Positions 7,130 through 15,261 of a stretch of DNA of 64,000 nucleotides are shown here, piece by piece (position 1 is the first letter of the stretch; each line of letters starts with the position of its first letter). The position numbers and the translations under genes are program-made. This DNA is from Desulfocucumis palustris (GTDB lineage: Bacteria; Bacillota; Desulfotomaculia; Desulfotomaculales; Desulfocucumaceae), in contig NZ_BFAV01000150.1 in NCBI RefSeq assembly GCF_002933875.1, forward strand, positions 1-64,000. The letters run 5' to 3'. Below the pieces are notes generated by a model. It ran no database searches, had not been told where the DNA came from, and saw nothing but the letters and a program-made list of their open reading frames with translations.

Positions 7130-9127
7130 ATGAACCAATCTAAAAAATTAAATGTAATATGGTTAATCCTATTAATCCTGTTAACTGTTACAAGCCCGTC
7201 CTATGGTTATAATAATGAGACAGAAATTCAAACGGTTTTACTTGCAGAAAGTTTAATAGGCGAACCCTTTGAACAAGGGGGAAATACACCGGAGGAAGGA
7301 TTTAATAGCACCGGGTTTATTCAGTATATATTTAGAGAGGGAGAAAATATAGTCCTCCCTGGCTCGCCTTCACAGTTATGGAAACTGGGTGAACCTATAG
7401 AACGTAGTGAAATACAGCCTGGAGATGTTCTTTTCTTTACTGGAAGCAACAACCTAATACCGGCAATATATAAAGGCGACAATATCATTATCGTTGCAGC
7501 GACTAATGAAGGCGTAGTAAAACGGAATATAGTAGAAGATTCCTATTGGAGGGATCGGTATAAAAGTGCAAGGCGCTACACAAATATAGCTGATGAATTA
7601 AATCCTGTAGCCGTAAAAGCCCTTGAATTAGTAGGATCTCCTTATGAACTTGGAGGTAATGATACAAATGGCTTTGATCATTCAGGCTTTGTACAATACG
7701 TTTTTAGTGAAGTAAACAAACTGGATTTTCCCAGAACATCGAACGAACAATGGCAAGTAGGTATGGAAGTGGATCCGGCTGATATTAAATCTGGTGATGT
7801 ACTATTCTTTCAAGGCAGCAGTGTACGATTACCAGGAATTTATATAGACAATGGTATTTTTGTTATTGTTACAACTAATGGGGTTGCTATAGTAGATCTC
7901 GAAACAAGTAATTATTGGAAATCCAGGTTGCTGGGAGCAAGACGGTTCACTAGCAATATTATTGAGGAAGGTGTCGTAAGTAATCCAATTGTAGAAAAGG
8001 CTATGGATTTGCTTGGAACACCCTATAATCCGGAAGGGAATTTACCAGCCGAAGGCTTTAATACGACTAGTTTTGTACGTTATGTTTTTAAAGATACCCT
8101 CAACATACAACTATCTGTCTTTTCCGATAGGATCTATGAAATAGGCGAATCCATTCCTAAAGAAGAGCTTCAGGCAGGTGACCTGGTGTTTTTCCAGGGA
8201 AGCAGTCTTATACCTGGTATTTATAAAGGAAATGGTATGTTTATAGTTCAGACCACAGAAGGAGTTGCGGAAAGGGATATTGAGAGTGAGTACTGGTCAG
8301 ATATATATGTAGGTGCAAAACGAGTAACGGCGGCTGATATATATTATTCTCAGCCTGAAAATTACAGAGAAAATGATAATTCAGTTATTCGAGAAGCAAT
8401 GAAATATATAGGAACTCCTTATTTGTTAGGCGGCGAGACAACTGATGGTTTTGACTGTTCTTATTTAGTCCAGACAGTTTTTAGAGATGCTAAAAAAATT
8501 TATTTACCTCGTATAACTTATAAACAATGTGAAGTAGGCGAAACTATCGATTTTGAAAACATGCACCCGGGAGACGTGATTTATTTTAAAGGAGAATCAC
8601 AGGAAGGAATATCACATGCTGCCATTTATCTAGGAAATAATTATATAATTCATGCCTCTGGCGACGAAGGTATGACTACAATCAGCTATTTAGGGTCATA
8701 TTGGTTGGGCCGCCTTGCAGTGGTAAAGCGCTTTGACTCGCTTAGTTTGCGGCTGGATTCTAAAGTCGTTGAAGAGGCATATAAAACCCTGGGTGTACCT
8801 TACTTAGCAGGAGGAAATACAAAAGAAGGCTTTGATTACTCCGAGTTTATACAATACGTTATGAAAGCAGGTCTAGATATTGATCTACCAAGATATTCAT
8901 CTCAACAATGGGCTTTAGGAAAAGAAATAGAAAGGGAAGATTTAAAAATTGGAGATGTTCTATTCTTCCAAGGCTCCGGCAAGGTACTGCTACCAGGATT
9001 GTATATCGGAAATGGGCAGTTTATCATCGTAACAAAATCTGAAGGCGTAGCAATTCGTGATCTTAATATCTCAGATAGTTATTGGACTCCACGCTATTTT
9101 GGAGCAAGACGATATGAAAATCAATGA
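7130..9127 (+). CDS. secreted protein with five NlpC/P60 repeats, only the fourth catalytic
   Basis: The start is the ATG at 7130, eight bases after AGGTGG; a GTG at 7118 lies inside that ribosome site. A signal peptide ends near SPSYG (residue 26). Five repeats of about 120 residues follow. Each has the lead-in LxGxPYxxGG, an Fxx(S/T)-type nucleophile box, PGDVxFFxGS and a WxxRxxGA(R/K)R end. Only repeat 4 has the catalytic Cys (GFDCSY, Cys443) and His (ISHAAIYLG, His496; second His 508). In repeats 1, 2, 3 and 5 the Cys is Ser60, His184, Thr312 and Tyr570, and the His position is Pro. Known relatives include PgdS, a gamma-DL-glutamyl hydrolase with several NlpC/P60 modules. Beside a PGA locus, cutting or binding PGA or peptidoglycan peptides is likely. 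Confidence 0.9.
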   Translation: MNQSKKLNVIWLILLILLTVTSPSYGYNNETEIQTVLLAESLIGEPFEQGGNTPEEGFNSTGFIQYIFREGENIVLPGSPSQLWKLGEPIERSEIQPGDVLFFTGSNNLIPAIYKGDNIIIVAATNEGVVKRNIVEDSYWRDRYKSARRYTNIADELNPVAVKALELVGSPYELGGNDTNGFDHSGFVQYVFSEVNKLDFPRTSNEQWQVGMEVDPADIKSGDVLFFQGSSVRLPGIYIDNGIFVIVTTNGVAIVDLETSNYWKSRLLGARRFTSNIIEEGVVSNPIVEKAMDLLGTPYNPEGNLPAEGFNTTSFVRYVFKDTLNIQLSVFSDRIYEIGESIPKEELQAGDLVFFQGSSLIPGIYKGNGMFIVQTTEGVAERDIESEYWSDIYVGAKRVTAADIYYSQPENYRENDNSVIREAMKYIGTPYLLGGETTDGFDCSYLVQTVFRDAKKIYLPRITYKQCEVGETIDFENMHPGDVIYFKGESQEGISHAAIYLGNNYIIHASGDEGMTTISYLGSYWLGRLAVVKRFDSLSLRLDSKVVEEAYKTLGVPYLAGGNTKEGFDYSEFIQYVMKAGLDIDLPRYSSQQWALGKEIEREDLKIGDVLFFQGSGKVLLPGLYIGNGQFIIVTKSEGVAIRDLNISDSYWTPRYFGARRYENQ

Positions 9128-9150
9128 GTAGTCGGATTAAAGTGACCAGG

Positions 9151-9176
9151 AAGGCCCTCTAACAAGGGCCTTTTTT
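9151..9176 (+). terminator. terminator after the NlpC/P60-repeat gene
   Basis: The stem AAGGCCCT (9151-9158) / AGGGCCTT has a short loop and is followed by six T residues, 23 bases after the stop. Confidence 0.9.
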
Positions 9177-9218
9177 CTTTAAAGCGAGACTCTTGTTACC
9201 CTCGATAATGATTTTTAA

Positions 9219-9428
9219 GCGGCTGTTAGCGGTCAATAAAAATACAGCATTTTCGGAATACATCACTTGACCAACTTTATAACTGGAAATTATTTTCTAT
9301 TATTAAAATATCCGTTCCCTATGTTTAAGCCGGTAATTTCTTCCGACCAGGGTGCTGTATTAGTGGACGAAATTGCTATATTTTATGTGGCCGTCTTTGC
9401 TGTATTTTATCTTACCGCTAACAACAGC
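9219..9428. repeat. 210-base segment with 31-base imperfect inverted ends (MITE-like)
   Basis: The left end 9219-9249 (GCGGCTGTTAGCGGT... AATACAGCA) and the right end 9398-9428 (TGCTGTATT...ACCGCTAACAACAGC) are inverted copies with a few mismatches. The inside has no convincing gene; short frames across it carry no ribosome site. The layout resembles a small non-autonomous element upstream of the hydrolase gene. A clear target duplication was not seen. Confidence 0.4.
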
Positions 9429-9554
9429 ATTACATATCCTCAGGATACAACGGAAGGTTCGATATATTTTTCCTACCTGGTGTGATACAATTAAAAAAGC
9501 TTTCGAGTCTCAGATACCTGTGGGTGTTAAAATAGTACTAAAAGGAGAAAAGAG

Positions 9555-10295
9555 ATGAACATAAGAAAGCATGTTACAATAATTAAGGTATTTGCTTTAT
9601 TATTCTTTTTATTGATAGGTTATTCAAGTTATGTAAAATACGAAGGCGTAAAATTGGAAGCTCAGAATAAAACACTTAAAAAACAATTAGATATTGCAAA
9701 TGAAAATATAAAAGAACAAAAAAATGAACTTGATGAATTAAAAAATTTATTATATTCTCAAAAAGCTATTGATTATGAAATTGAAGTTAATGAAACAGAT
9801 TCTAATGTTACAGTCGTGGCAATCCATGGAGGTAAAATTGAAAAAGGTACCACTGAATTAGCTTATGCCTTAGCTTCCCATAATAATTACAACTATTATT
9901 CATTTCTGGGTTTAAAAAGCACAGATAATTTTGCGTTACATGTTCCTTCAGATAAATTCGGTGAATCAGTTGCATTGCAAATGGTTTCTAAATCTAAAAA
10001 GACATTATCAATCCACGGGTGTGACGGTGAAAAAGAATTCACATATATCGGAGGCCGGGACACTGAATTGGCAAACAGAATAAAAGAATCTCTGACTAAG
10101 CATGGTTTTACTGTGAAAGATACTCCGAAGGATCTGGCCGGTATATCGCCAGATAACATAGTGAATAGAGATATAGACGAACGGGGAGTACAGCTAGAAA
10201 TATCAGAGGGCTTAAGGACAAAATTTTTGTCGACAAATAAGCATAGCTTGAACAGCTATGTTCTCGCAATAAGTGAGGCAGTCAACAATATGTAA
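9555..10295 (+). CDS. membrane-anchored poly-gamma-glutamate hydrolase (PghP family)
   Basis: A 246-residue protein with one N-terminal membrane segment (residues 9-25), a charged coiled coil (about 32-68) and a PghP/DUF867 domain (about 80-246). PghP of phage phiNIT1 is a zinc peptidase of carboxypeptidase-like fold that cuts gamma-glutamyl bonds of PGA. The family motifs are all present: HGGKIEKGTTEL (His91, Glu96), SIHG (His154) and GVQLEISEGL (Glu215), so it should be active. The ribosome site AAAAGGAG lies 6 bases before the ATG. It faces the extracellular side and converges on the PGA operon. Likely roles are releasing or trimming capsule PGA, or breaking down PGA of competitors. Confidence 0.88.
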   Translation: MNIRKHVTIIKVFALLFFLLIGYSSYVKYEGVKLEAQNKTLKKQLDIANENIKEQKNELDELKNLLYSQKAIDYEIEVNETDSNVTVVAIHGGKIEKGTTELAYALASHNNYNYYSFLGLKSTDNFALHVPSDKFGESVALQMVSKSKKTLSIHGCDGEKEFTYIGGRDTELANRIKESLTKHGFTVKDTPKDLAGISPDNIVNRDIDERGVQLEISEGLRTKFLSTNKHSLNSYVLAISEAVNNM

Positions 10296-10306
10296 ACATA
10301 ATAAAA

Positions 10307-10351
10307 ATAAAAGGCTGACAAGCTACCAAAAGTAGCCTGTCGGCCTTTTAT
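10307..10351. terminator. bidirectional terminator between the two PghP-like genes
   Basis: A long hairpin, AAAAGGC..GACA.GCTAC paired with GTAGC.TGTC.GCCTTTT, with A and T runs on either side. It serves both the 9555-10295 gene and the PGA operon arriving from the other strand. Confidence 0.85.
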
Positions 10352-10375
10352 CTTTATAAACAGTATTTTTTCAGG

Positions 10376-11224
10376 TTACTCTTCTGATACTACTTTAACA
10401 TCTTCAATTAATTCCTTGGGATTCTTTGCACCTTTTTCTAACACTTTTTGGATTTTCTTATCGAAGTTGCGCTTTTCAGGGTTAAACTTATTTAAAAACC
10501 CTTCAGGTTTATTATTATTAATTTTCTTCATGAGCTCAACTATTGTTGGCCAGCTTTCGCTTAGCGCGTTATTGATGGCGCCTGAATAACCGTTTAGGCT
10601 ACTGGAATCAGTTGCGAGTTTATCTCTTAAACCTTTGGAAATAGCGATCTGAACGCCGCCAAGCTGATAACTGTCATTAAACAATTTATTCTCATTCACT
10701 ATATTGCTGTTCATAACCCCGGCAATGCGATCAGAAATACCTAAAGTTTTTACATTATATCCTTTGGCAGTAAGATGTAATCTGATTAATTCTGCCAGCA
10801 ACTTATTCTGACCGCCAATATAAGTAACTTCGTCATCGCCGGCAGCTCCGATAACAGAAACAGTGTAATCTGATTTATTAACTAAACTGACAGCTGTTGG
10901 CTCGTCAAAATTGATAGCCCGCATAAAAAGGCTCCCATTATCAGCCGCTTTAAGTCCTTCAAATGAATAAGTGTTATATTCACCGTATCCGTTCAATGCC
11001 TCAACTAATTCTGAAGTGCCTCTTTCAATACCGCCTCCATGTATAGCTAAAATTGTTGTATCGCTTCCAATATCATTAGTTTTAATAGTATAGTCTGAAG
11101 GGTCTTCAGCTGCGGCTAATTCAACAAAACTACGATAGCCTGTTGTGAAGGCATATGCGCTTATACTAATTCCAAATGTCAACAACATAACCAAAGCCAG
11201 AATTTTGAACGATTGTTTTTTCAT
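10376..11224 (-). CDS. secreted PghP-family pseudo-hydrolase of the PGA operon
   Basis: A 282-residue protein with a signal peptide (MKKQSFK, hydrophobic to about residue 24), a PghP/DUF867 domain (about 45-215) and an extra basic C-terminal tail. The first motif is intact, HGGGIERGTSEL (His62, Glu67), but the second reads SVIG (Ile125) where the active homologue at 9555-10295 has SIHG, and the third reads GVQIAIS (Ala194) where it has GVQLEIS. One metal-binding or catalytic His and the presumed general-base Glu are therefore missing. It is the last gene of a pgsB-pgsC operon that lacks pgsA. Binding PGA without cutting it is a reasonable guess. The start at 11224 is preceded by AGGAGCAG. Confidence 0.85.
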   Translation of the reverse strand: MKKQSFKILALVMLLTFGISISAYAFTTGYRSFVELAAAEDPSDYTIKTNDIGSDTTILAIHGGGIERGTSELVEALNGYGEYNTYSFEGLKAADNGSLFMRAINFDEPTAVSLVNKSDYTVSVIGAAGDDEVTYIGGQNKLLAELIRLHLTAKGYNVKTLGISDRIAGVMNSNIVNENKLFNDSYQLGGVQIAISKGLRDKLATDSSSLNGYSGAINNALSESWPTIVELMKKINNNKPEGFLNKFNPEKRNFDKKIQKVLEKGAKNPKELIEDVKVVSEE

Positions 11225-11253
11225 ACTTTTTTACTGCTCCTTTCTTAAATGAA

Positions 11254-11478
11254 TCACAGTAATAGATAATCCGCGGCAATAATCAGCAGAGTTAACCCCA
11301 TTAGCCCAAGTGCTTGATAACTGGTATTTCTCTTGCTGATCTTAACGAGATACAGGCATTTTTCTTTCAACGTTAGCGTATTAAAAACTGTAACAGCTTC
11401 ATGCTTACTCTTTTCTATGATAGGTTCTGATGTGTTCATGTAATGTTTGTTATTTATTAGCCCGTATGAAGTGTTCAT
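11254..11478 (-). CDS. small membrane protein in the PGA operon
   Basis: A 74-residue protein with a polar N-terminal half and a single C-terminal membrane segment (YQALGLMGLTLLIIAADYLL). A strong AGGAGG-type ribosome site (AAAGGAGG) precedes the start. It lies 15 bases after pgsC and 29 before the PghP-like gene, so it belongs to the operon. In Bacillus the PGA operon carries a small fourth gene, pgsE/capE, of about 50 residues; this may play the same part, but no sequence similarity was recognised. Confidence 0.65.
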   Translation of the reverse strand: MNTSYGLINNKHYMNTSEPIIEKSKHEAVTVFNTLTLKEKCLYLVKISKRNTSYQALGLMGLTLLIIAADYLLL

Positions 11479-11493
11479 TTTACACCTCCTTTC

Positions 11494-11946
11494 TCATATA
11501 TTGACTTTTAACAGTAATGTGCAACCATAAGTCATTGCACACAGCAATCCAGTGCTTAAAAATGTTGTTGCTATACCTTGACGCTGAATTGTGTTTGCTA
11601 ACAATCCGGGCACAACAATACCAACTGCTGCCAATCCGGAGATATAACGATAATCGAAGGGCAATATTGCATACATAATAAGCTGTAACACCACTGCCAC
11701 CGCTATCATAGCTACAAATTTTCTTTTGCCGTATAGAATTGTAATTTTGCTCACTCCGAAATCCACTATTAAATAAGTCAAGATGCTAATAAAGAATGTT
11801 AAAAATATAGCCTGGGGCAGTTTTATAAGTAAAACTAAATATCCTGGTACGACCAGACCCGCAGGTAAGATTCCGGTAATTTCCGTAAATAGCAGGCTCA
11901 AAATCACACCCAAAATTATAACTGTGCCAATAGCCGTAACAAGCAA
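11494..11946 (-). CDS. pgsC: poly-gamma-glutamate synthase membrane subunit PgsC/CapC
   Basis: A 150-residue polytopic membrane protein with the CapC family blocks SLLFTEITGILPAGLVVPGY, FISILTYLIVDFGVSKI, ILYGKRKF and GIVVPGLLANTIQRQGI. CapC works with CapB in the membrane-bound PGA polymerase and in export. The length matches the family (about 150). The start is TTG at 11946, with AGGAGGG seven bases upstream. A 185-base gap with a palindromic repeat separates it from pgsB upstream. Confidence 0.95.
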   Translation of the reverse strand: MLVTAIGTVIILGVILSLLFTEITGILPAGLVVPGYLVLLIKLPQAIFLTFFISILTYLIVDFGVSKITILYGKRKFVAMIAVAVVLQLIMYAILPFDYRYISGLAAVGIVVPGLLANTIQRQGIATTFLSTGLLCAMTYGCTLLLKVNI

Positions 11947-11998
11947 CTATTCACCCTCCTCTTATAATAGCCAGAGTAATTTTGGAAACTTCAAAGGA

Positions 11999-12093
11999 TT
12001 GTCATTGCGAGCGTCAGCGAAGAAATCTCCGGCTGTTACCCCCACTTTATCCTGTGAAATCGCCACGTCGCTATCAACCCCTCGCGATGGCAA
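11999..12093. repeat. REP/MITE-like palindromic element between pgsB and pgsC
   Basis: The ends are inverted copies: TTGTCATTGCGAGCG on the left and the complement of CTCGCGATGGCAA on the right, with CGAAGAAATC / GAAATCGCCACGTCG in between. Sequences of this TCATTGCGAGCG type are common scattered repeats in clostridial and Peptococcaceae genomes. It may modify the pgsB-pgsC mRNA. Confidence 0.6.
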
Positions 12094-12131
12094 GGCAACA
12101 TTTTTAAAATAGAGTTTCCGAATTTATTCAG

Positions 12132-13349
12132 CTAAATTACTTGTGGCACTTGATTCGTTTTCAGATTGCAGCGAGTTCTTAATTCAGTGGGGAAGTCGTG
12201 AATTATCAATTCAACCAATTCATCACCACCACCGTGAATGTTTCCAATGCCAAAAATTACTCTGTTTTTAAAAGAATCCTTAATTGTTTTATAAACCTCA
12301 TGGGGAGACAAACCTTCAGCATTTATGTATTTCTGAGGAGATATTTTTTTACTATTTACTCCTTCGGTGACTGGATTTACTGTCTGACCCATTGCAACAA
12401 GAATATCAATATCCATGTTTGGTAAGACCTCTTCTGCCAGCTGTAATGTCCTGTCAACCCTATCAGGCCTGCAATTTACAATTACCATGGGATTTTTTGT
12501 TGGATAACCAAGAGCTGTTATATGATCCCAAATCATTCGTGTGGAATTTGGATCATTGGCGGCAAAGCCATTGACAAAATATGTAGGGCTTTTATTGTCT
12601 AAGCAATGGATCATTAATGCTCCCGGATCAGGGTTAGCGTTTAGCATTCCCCTTAACGCAGTATCTTTGTCAATGTTTATTGCTTTAGCAACAGCCAGCG
12701 CAATAGCTACATTTTCCGGGAAAATCACATACCCAAAATTCTCCAAATAGTCATCCGGGATTTCTTTTTTATTGGCAATTAATATCCGGCAGTTTCTTTT
12801 TTTTGCTTCTTTAGCAAAATAGTCATTATAACTGCTATCATCAATAATAAGGGTTCCGTTTTTGGGTATTGTAGCTGTAAAGGACTCTGCAATAAAATCC
12901 AAAGTCGGGCCGCACAAATCCATATGGTCTTCACGAACATTAACAATAACGCCTATATTTGCTTTAACAAGCTTTTCCTGAAAAATAATCTGGTAATCGG
13001 GATTTACAGCCATACACTCTGTTACAAATGCAGATGCGCCAAGCTTGACTGCTTTTTTAACGACAGCTTTTTGTTCTATAATATTGGGGCCTAGACGGCC
13101 TCGTTTGATTGGTTCTTCTTCCTCCTTGTTCCAATAAATAATTCTCGCACTGGTTCCCGTTGTTTTTCCAACAACCTTAACTCCTGCTTCCTTTAAAATA
13201 CCGGTAATTAATCTTGTTGCAGTTGATTTACCTCTTGTGCCATTTATATTAATTCTAAGATTGATCAGGTTTAATTTTTTATTATGATTTATTTGTTCAT
13301 AAACACCTAAGATAAAAACAAAAACAATTAATGCTATAGCAAACTGCAC
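12132..13349 (-). CDS. pgsB: poly-gamma-glutamate synthase catalytic subunit PgsB/CapB
   Basis: A 405-residue amide ligase of the Mur-ligase superfamily that adds glutamate to the growing gamma-PGA chain with ATP. It has one N-terminal membrane segment (residues 2-16), the P-loop NGTRGKST (36-43), the KTTGTSAR block, VNVREDHMDLCGPT with the metal/ATP residues, and NCRPDRVDRTLQLAE near the C-terminus. The length fits the family (about 390-400). The ribosome site GAAAGGATAG lies before the ATG. It is the first gene of the operon pgsB-pgsC-small protein-PghP-like. No CapA/PgsA homologue is found anywhere in the window. Confidence 0.96.
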   Translation of the reverse strand: MQFAIALIVFVFILGVYEQINHNKKLNLINLRININGTRGKSTATRLITGILKEAGVKVVGKTTGTSARIIYWNKEEEEPIKRGRLGPNIIEQKAVVKKAVKLGASAFVTECMAVNPDYQIIFQEKLVKANIGVIVNVREDHMDLCGPTLDFIAESFTATIPKNGTLIIDDSSYNDYFAKEAKKRNCRILIANKKEIPDDYLENFGYVIFPENVAIALAVAKAINIDKDTALRGMLNANPDPGALMIHCLDNKSPTYFVNGFAANDPNSTRMIWDHITALGYPTKNPMVIVNCRPDRVDRTLQLAEEVLPNMDIDILVAMGQTVNPVTEGVNSKKISPQKYINAEGLSPHEVYKTIKDSFKNRVIFGIGNIHGGGDELVELIIHDFPTELRTRCNLKTNQVPQVI

Positions 13350-13592
13350 ATTTATTCTATCCTTTCTTTAATAGAAATCCATTACATTAAGTCTCCATGC
13401 TATTGCCTTTCGGTCAGTTTGCCGAATATGAGATTTAAAAGAAAAGCTTGTCCACTTTCGTGTTCATATAATGAAATATGTCTAACCTATGCACCTCCTT
13501 GCAGGTTAATTATACTGAAAGAATATGACCCAATGTTTGCTGAAAAATGAACATGTTTTGCGAGATTATGAACAATTGTTACAGGCAATAAA

Positions 13593-13636
13593 AATACCAA
13601 CGGTTCCCGGATAGCCGGCAATCGTTGGTATTTCTT
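13593..13636. terminator. hairpin terminator that is the insertion site of the intron remnant
   Basis: The stem AATACCAACG (13593-13602) / CGTTGGTATT (13623-13632) is followed by TTCTT. Class C group II introns insert just after such terminator hairpins, and an intron 5' end starts at 13637. Which gene it once terminated is unclear; nothing complete precedes it on the + strand. Confidence 0.65.
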
Positions 13637-14040
13637 GTACACCCGGCATGGGCGTTATCTCTGGGGTGAAGGTCCTGAGCGGGGGCTGGCGAGCATCTAC
13701 CGTTAGCCAAAGGCAAGGGGGTCCGTCGCGGAATCTGAAGGAAGCCTGAGACCAAACGCTTGACCCGAGGTGCACGAACCCAGTTTGAGGCTGTTCTGGC
13801 CGGATGAGTTGCCAAGACACAACGAAGTCCAAAGCCGCCAAGGTCAGGGCAGTAGACATGGGCGGGTGAATGAGCGGAAAGATGACGGATGGATTCGCCG
13901 TCGCTTGCGTATGTGCCTTTGGAAGCAGTGGAAGCGTGTCAGAACTCGCCGGCGGAAACTTGGTGCCTTGGAAGTTCCCGGGTTGGCCGTCCGCACAATG
14001 GCAATAGCCGCCGGGGGCCATGGCTTATGTCTCTTAACTT
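13637..14040 (+). mobile_element. truncated class C group II intron with reverse-transcriptase remnant
   Basis: From 13637 the RNA-like sequence GTACACCCGGCATGGGCG and then GGGGTGAAGGTCC, GTTAGCCAAAGGCAAGGG, GAATCTGAAGGAAGCC and GGATGAGTTGCCAAGACA follows domain I of bacterial group II introns. From about 13880 it jumps to the C-terminal end of the intron-encoded protein (WIRRRLRMCLWKQWKRVRT, maturase/thumb region). The rest of the RT, domains IV-VI and the 3' end are missing, so it can neither splice nor move. Position right after a terminator hairpin fits class C. Confidence 0.82.
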
Positions 14041-14550
14041 TTGCGAGATATTTAAATATTTTTCGAGAATATTAATAAATATTACAGAGAATTTCCCAAA
14101 GCACCCATTAACTCTTAGTAATATTTTCGTAATATATTGTAAGGGTTGTTAAAAGCCAGTTAGCATTCCTCCGGTATAATTGCCTATAATATAATTAAGG
14201 ATGGCTTGATGAAATCTCCGGGAGGGGGGAAACAGGCGTGAAGCCCAAAAAAGAAATTCTTTTGCCCCCGGCAGTCTGGTGTGATATAATTATTAAGGCT
14301 AACAACTTTATACAATAAATTAAGTTGCTGGATAATATGTTGAATATAAACTGCTCCATCGATTGTTTAACCGGCTGCTGTCTAACATACCCGCTTCTCT
14401 GGCGGGTTGTTTGTTGTTTAGCTTATTTAGCTTCCGGTGGGGCCGGGCAACCATATTGGTGCGGGAAATCAAAAAGACGCCTGGTGAGTAATGTGAGCTT
14501 GTTCACCAGACATCGAGTAGTAAATTTGAAAGATCGCTAAGGGGGAAACA
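14041..14550. promoter_or_regulatory. leader and promoter region of the two-component pair
   Basis: Five hundred bases without a credible gene. The first 110 bases are extremely A+T-rich. Further on there are TATAAT-like boxes (around 14186 and 14284) and a G-rich/C-rich pair (GGGAGGGGGG near 14220 and TTGCCCCCGG near 14266) that could form a stem. A short frame at 14325-14540 has no ribosome site and was not kept. Confidence 0.35.
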
Positions 14551-15261
14551 ATGCCGTATTTGGGCAAGGTTTTGGTAGTTGATGACGACCAAACCGTAAT
14601 GGAACTTATCAAGTTGTATGGTGAAAGGGAAGGTTTTGAAATCACCGGGATAAGCAACGGTGATCTGGTCCTGCCCGCATTCGACCGGGAGAATCCTGAT
14701 GTGGTAATACTGGATATCATGCTTCCGGGTAAGGACGGGCTTACGCTATGTCGCAATTTAAGGGCGATCCGCATGATTCCCATCATCATGCTTACAGCCA
14801 AAGGAGAAGAAGCGGACCGTGTTCTGGGACTGGAAATGGGAGCTGATGACTATGTTGCCAAACCTTTCAGCCCCAGGGAGCTGGTAGCCAGAATAAAAGC
14901 GGTACTGCGCCGTACCCAACCGGTTGATACGTCAACCAACTGGAAAATGAAATACCCGGGGCTGGAAATTCAGGCCGATATCAGGAGTGTATTGGTTGAC
15001 GGTAAAGAAACGGAAGTTACTCCCAGAGAATTCGATTTGCTCTATTACCTGGCTCAGAATCCCCGGCGGGTTTTCACCAGGCAAGAACTGTTAACGGCTG
15101 TCTGGGGATATGATTACTTCGGTGACCAGCGTACGGTTGATGTACATATTCGCAGGCTGAGGACAAAGCTGGCATCCTTGCCCCATGAATACCTGACAAC
15201 TGTCTGGGGTGTGGGATACCAGTTTACACCTCCTGTCAAGGAGGGAGAGACCACATTGTGA
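14551..15261 (+). CDS. OmpR/PhoB-family response regulator
   Basis: A 236-residue two-component regulator. The receiver domain (residues 6-118) has the acidic pair DDD near residue 11, the phosphoacceptor Asp55 (VVILDIMLPG), Thr in MLTAKG and the conserved Lys in VAKPFSP. The C-terminal winged helix (about 135-230) has the typical TPREFDLLYYLAQNPRRVFT and RTVDVHIRRLRTKL recognition-helix blocks. The ribosome site AAGGGGGAAAC precedes the ATG. The stop overlaps the kinase start by 4 bases, so the two are translationally coupled. Its targets are unknown; the PGA operon is divergent 1.2 kb away. Confidence 0.93.
   Translation: MPYLGKVLVVDDDQTVMELIKLYGEREGFEITGISNGDLVLPAFDRENPDVVILDIMLPGKDGLTLCRNLRAIRMIPIIMLTAKGEEADRVLGLEMGADDYVAKPFSPRELVARIKAVLRRTQPVDTSTNWKMKYPGLEIQADIRSVLVDGKETEVTPREFDLLYYLAQNPRRVFTRQELLTAVWGYDYFGDQRTVDVHIRRLRTKLASLPHEYLTTVWGVGYQFTPPVKEGETTL

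Noticed and set aside
9267..9558. Two overlapping short + frames
   Set aside because: No ribosome sites; they cross the inverted-repeat element and one runs into the next gene's ribosome site.
13566..14152. Several overlapping frames on both strands
   Set aside because: The sequence is a group II intron remnant; only its RT tail is coding-like.
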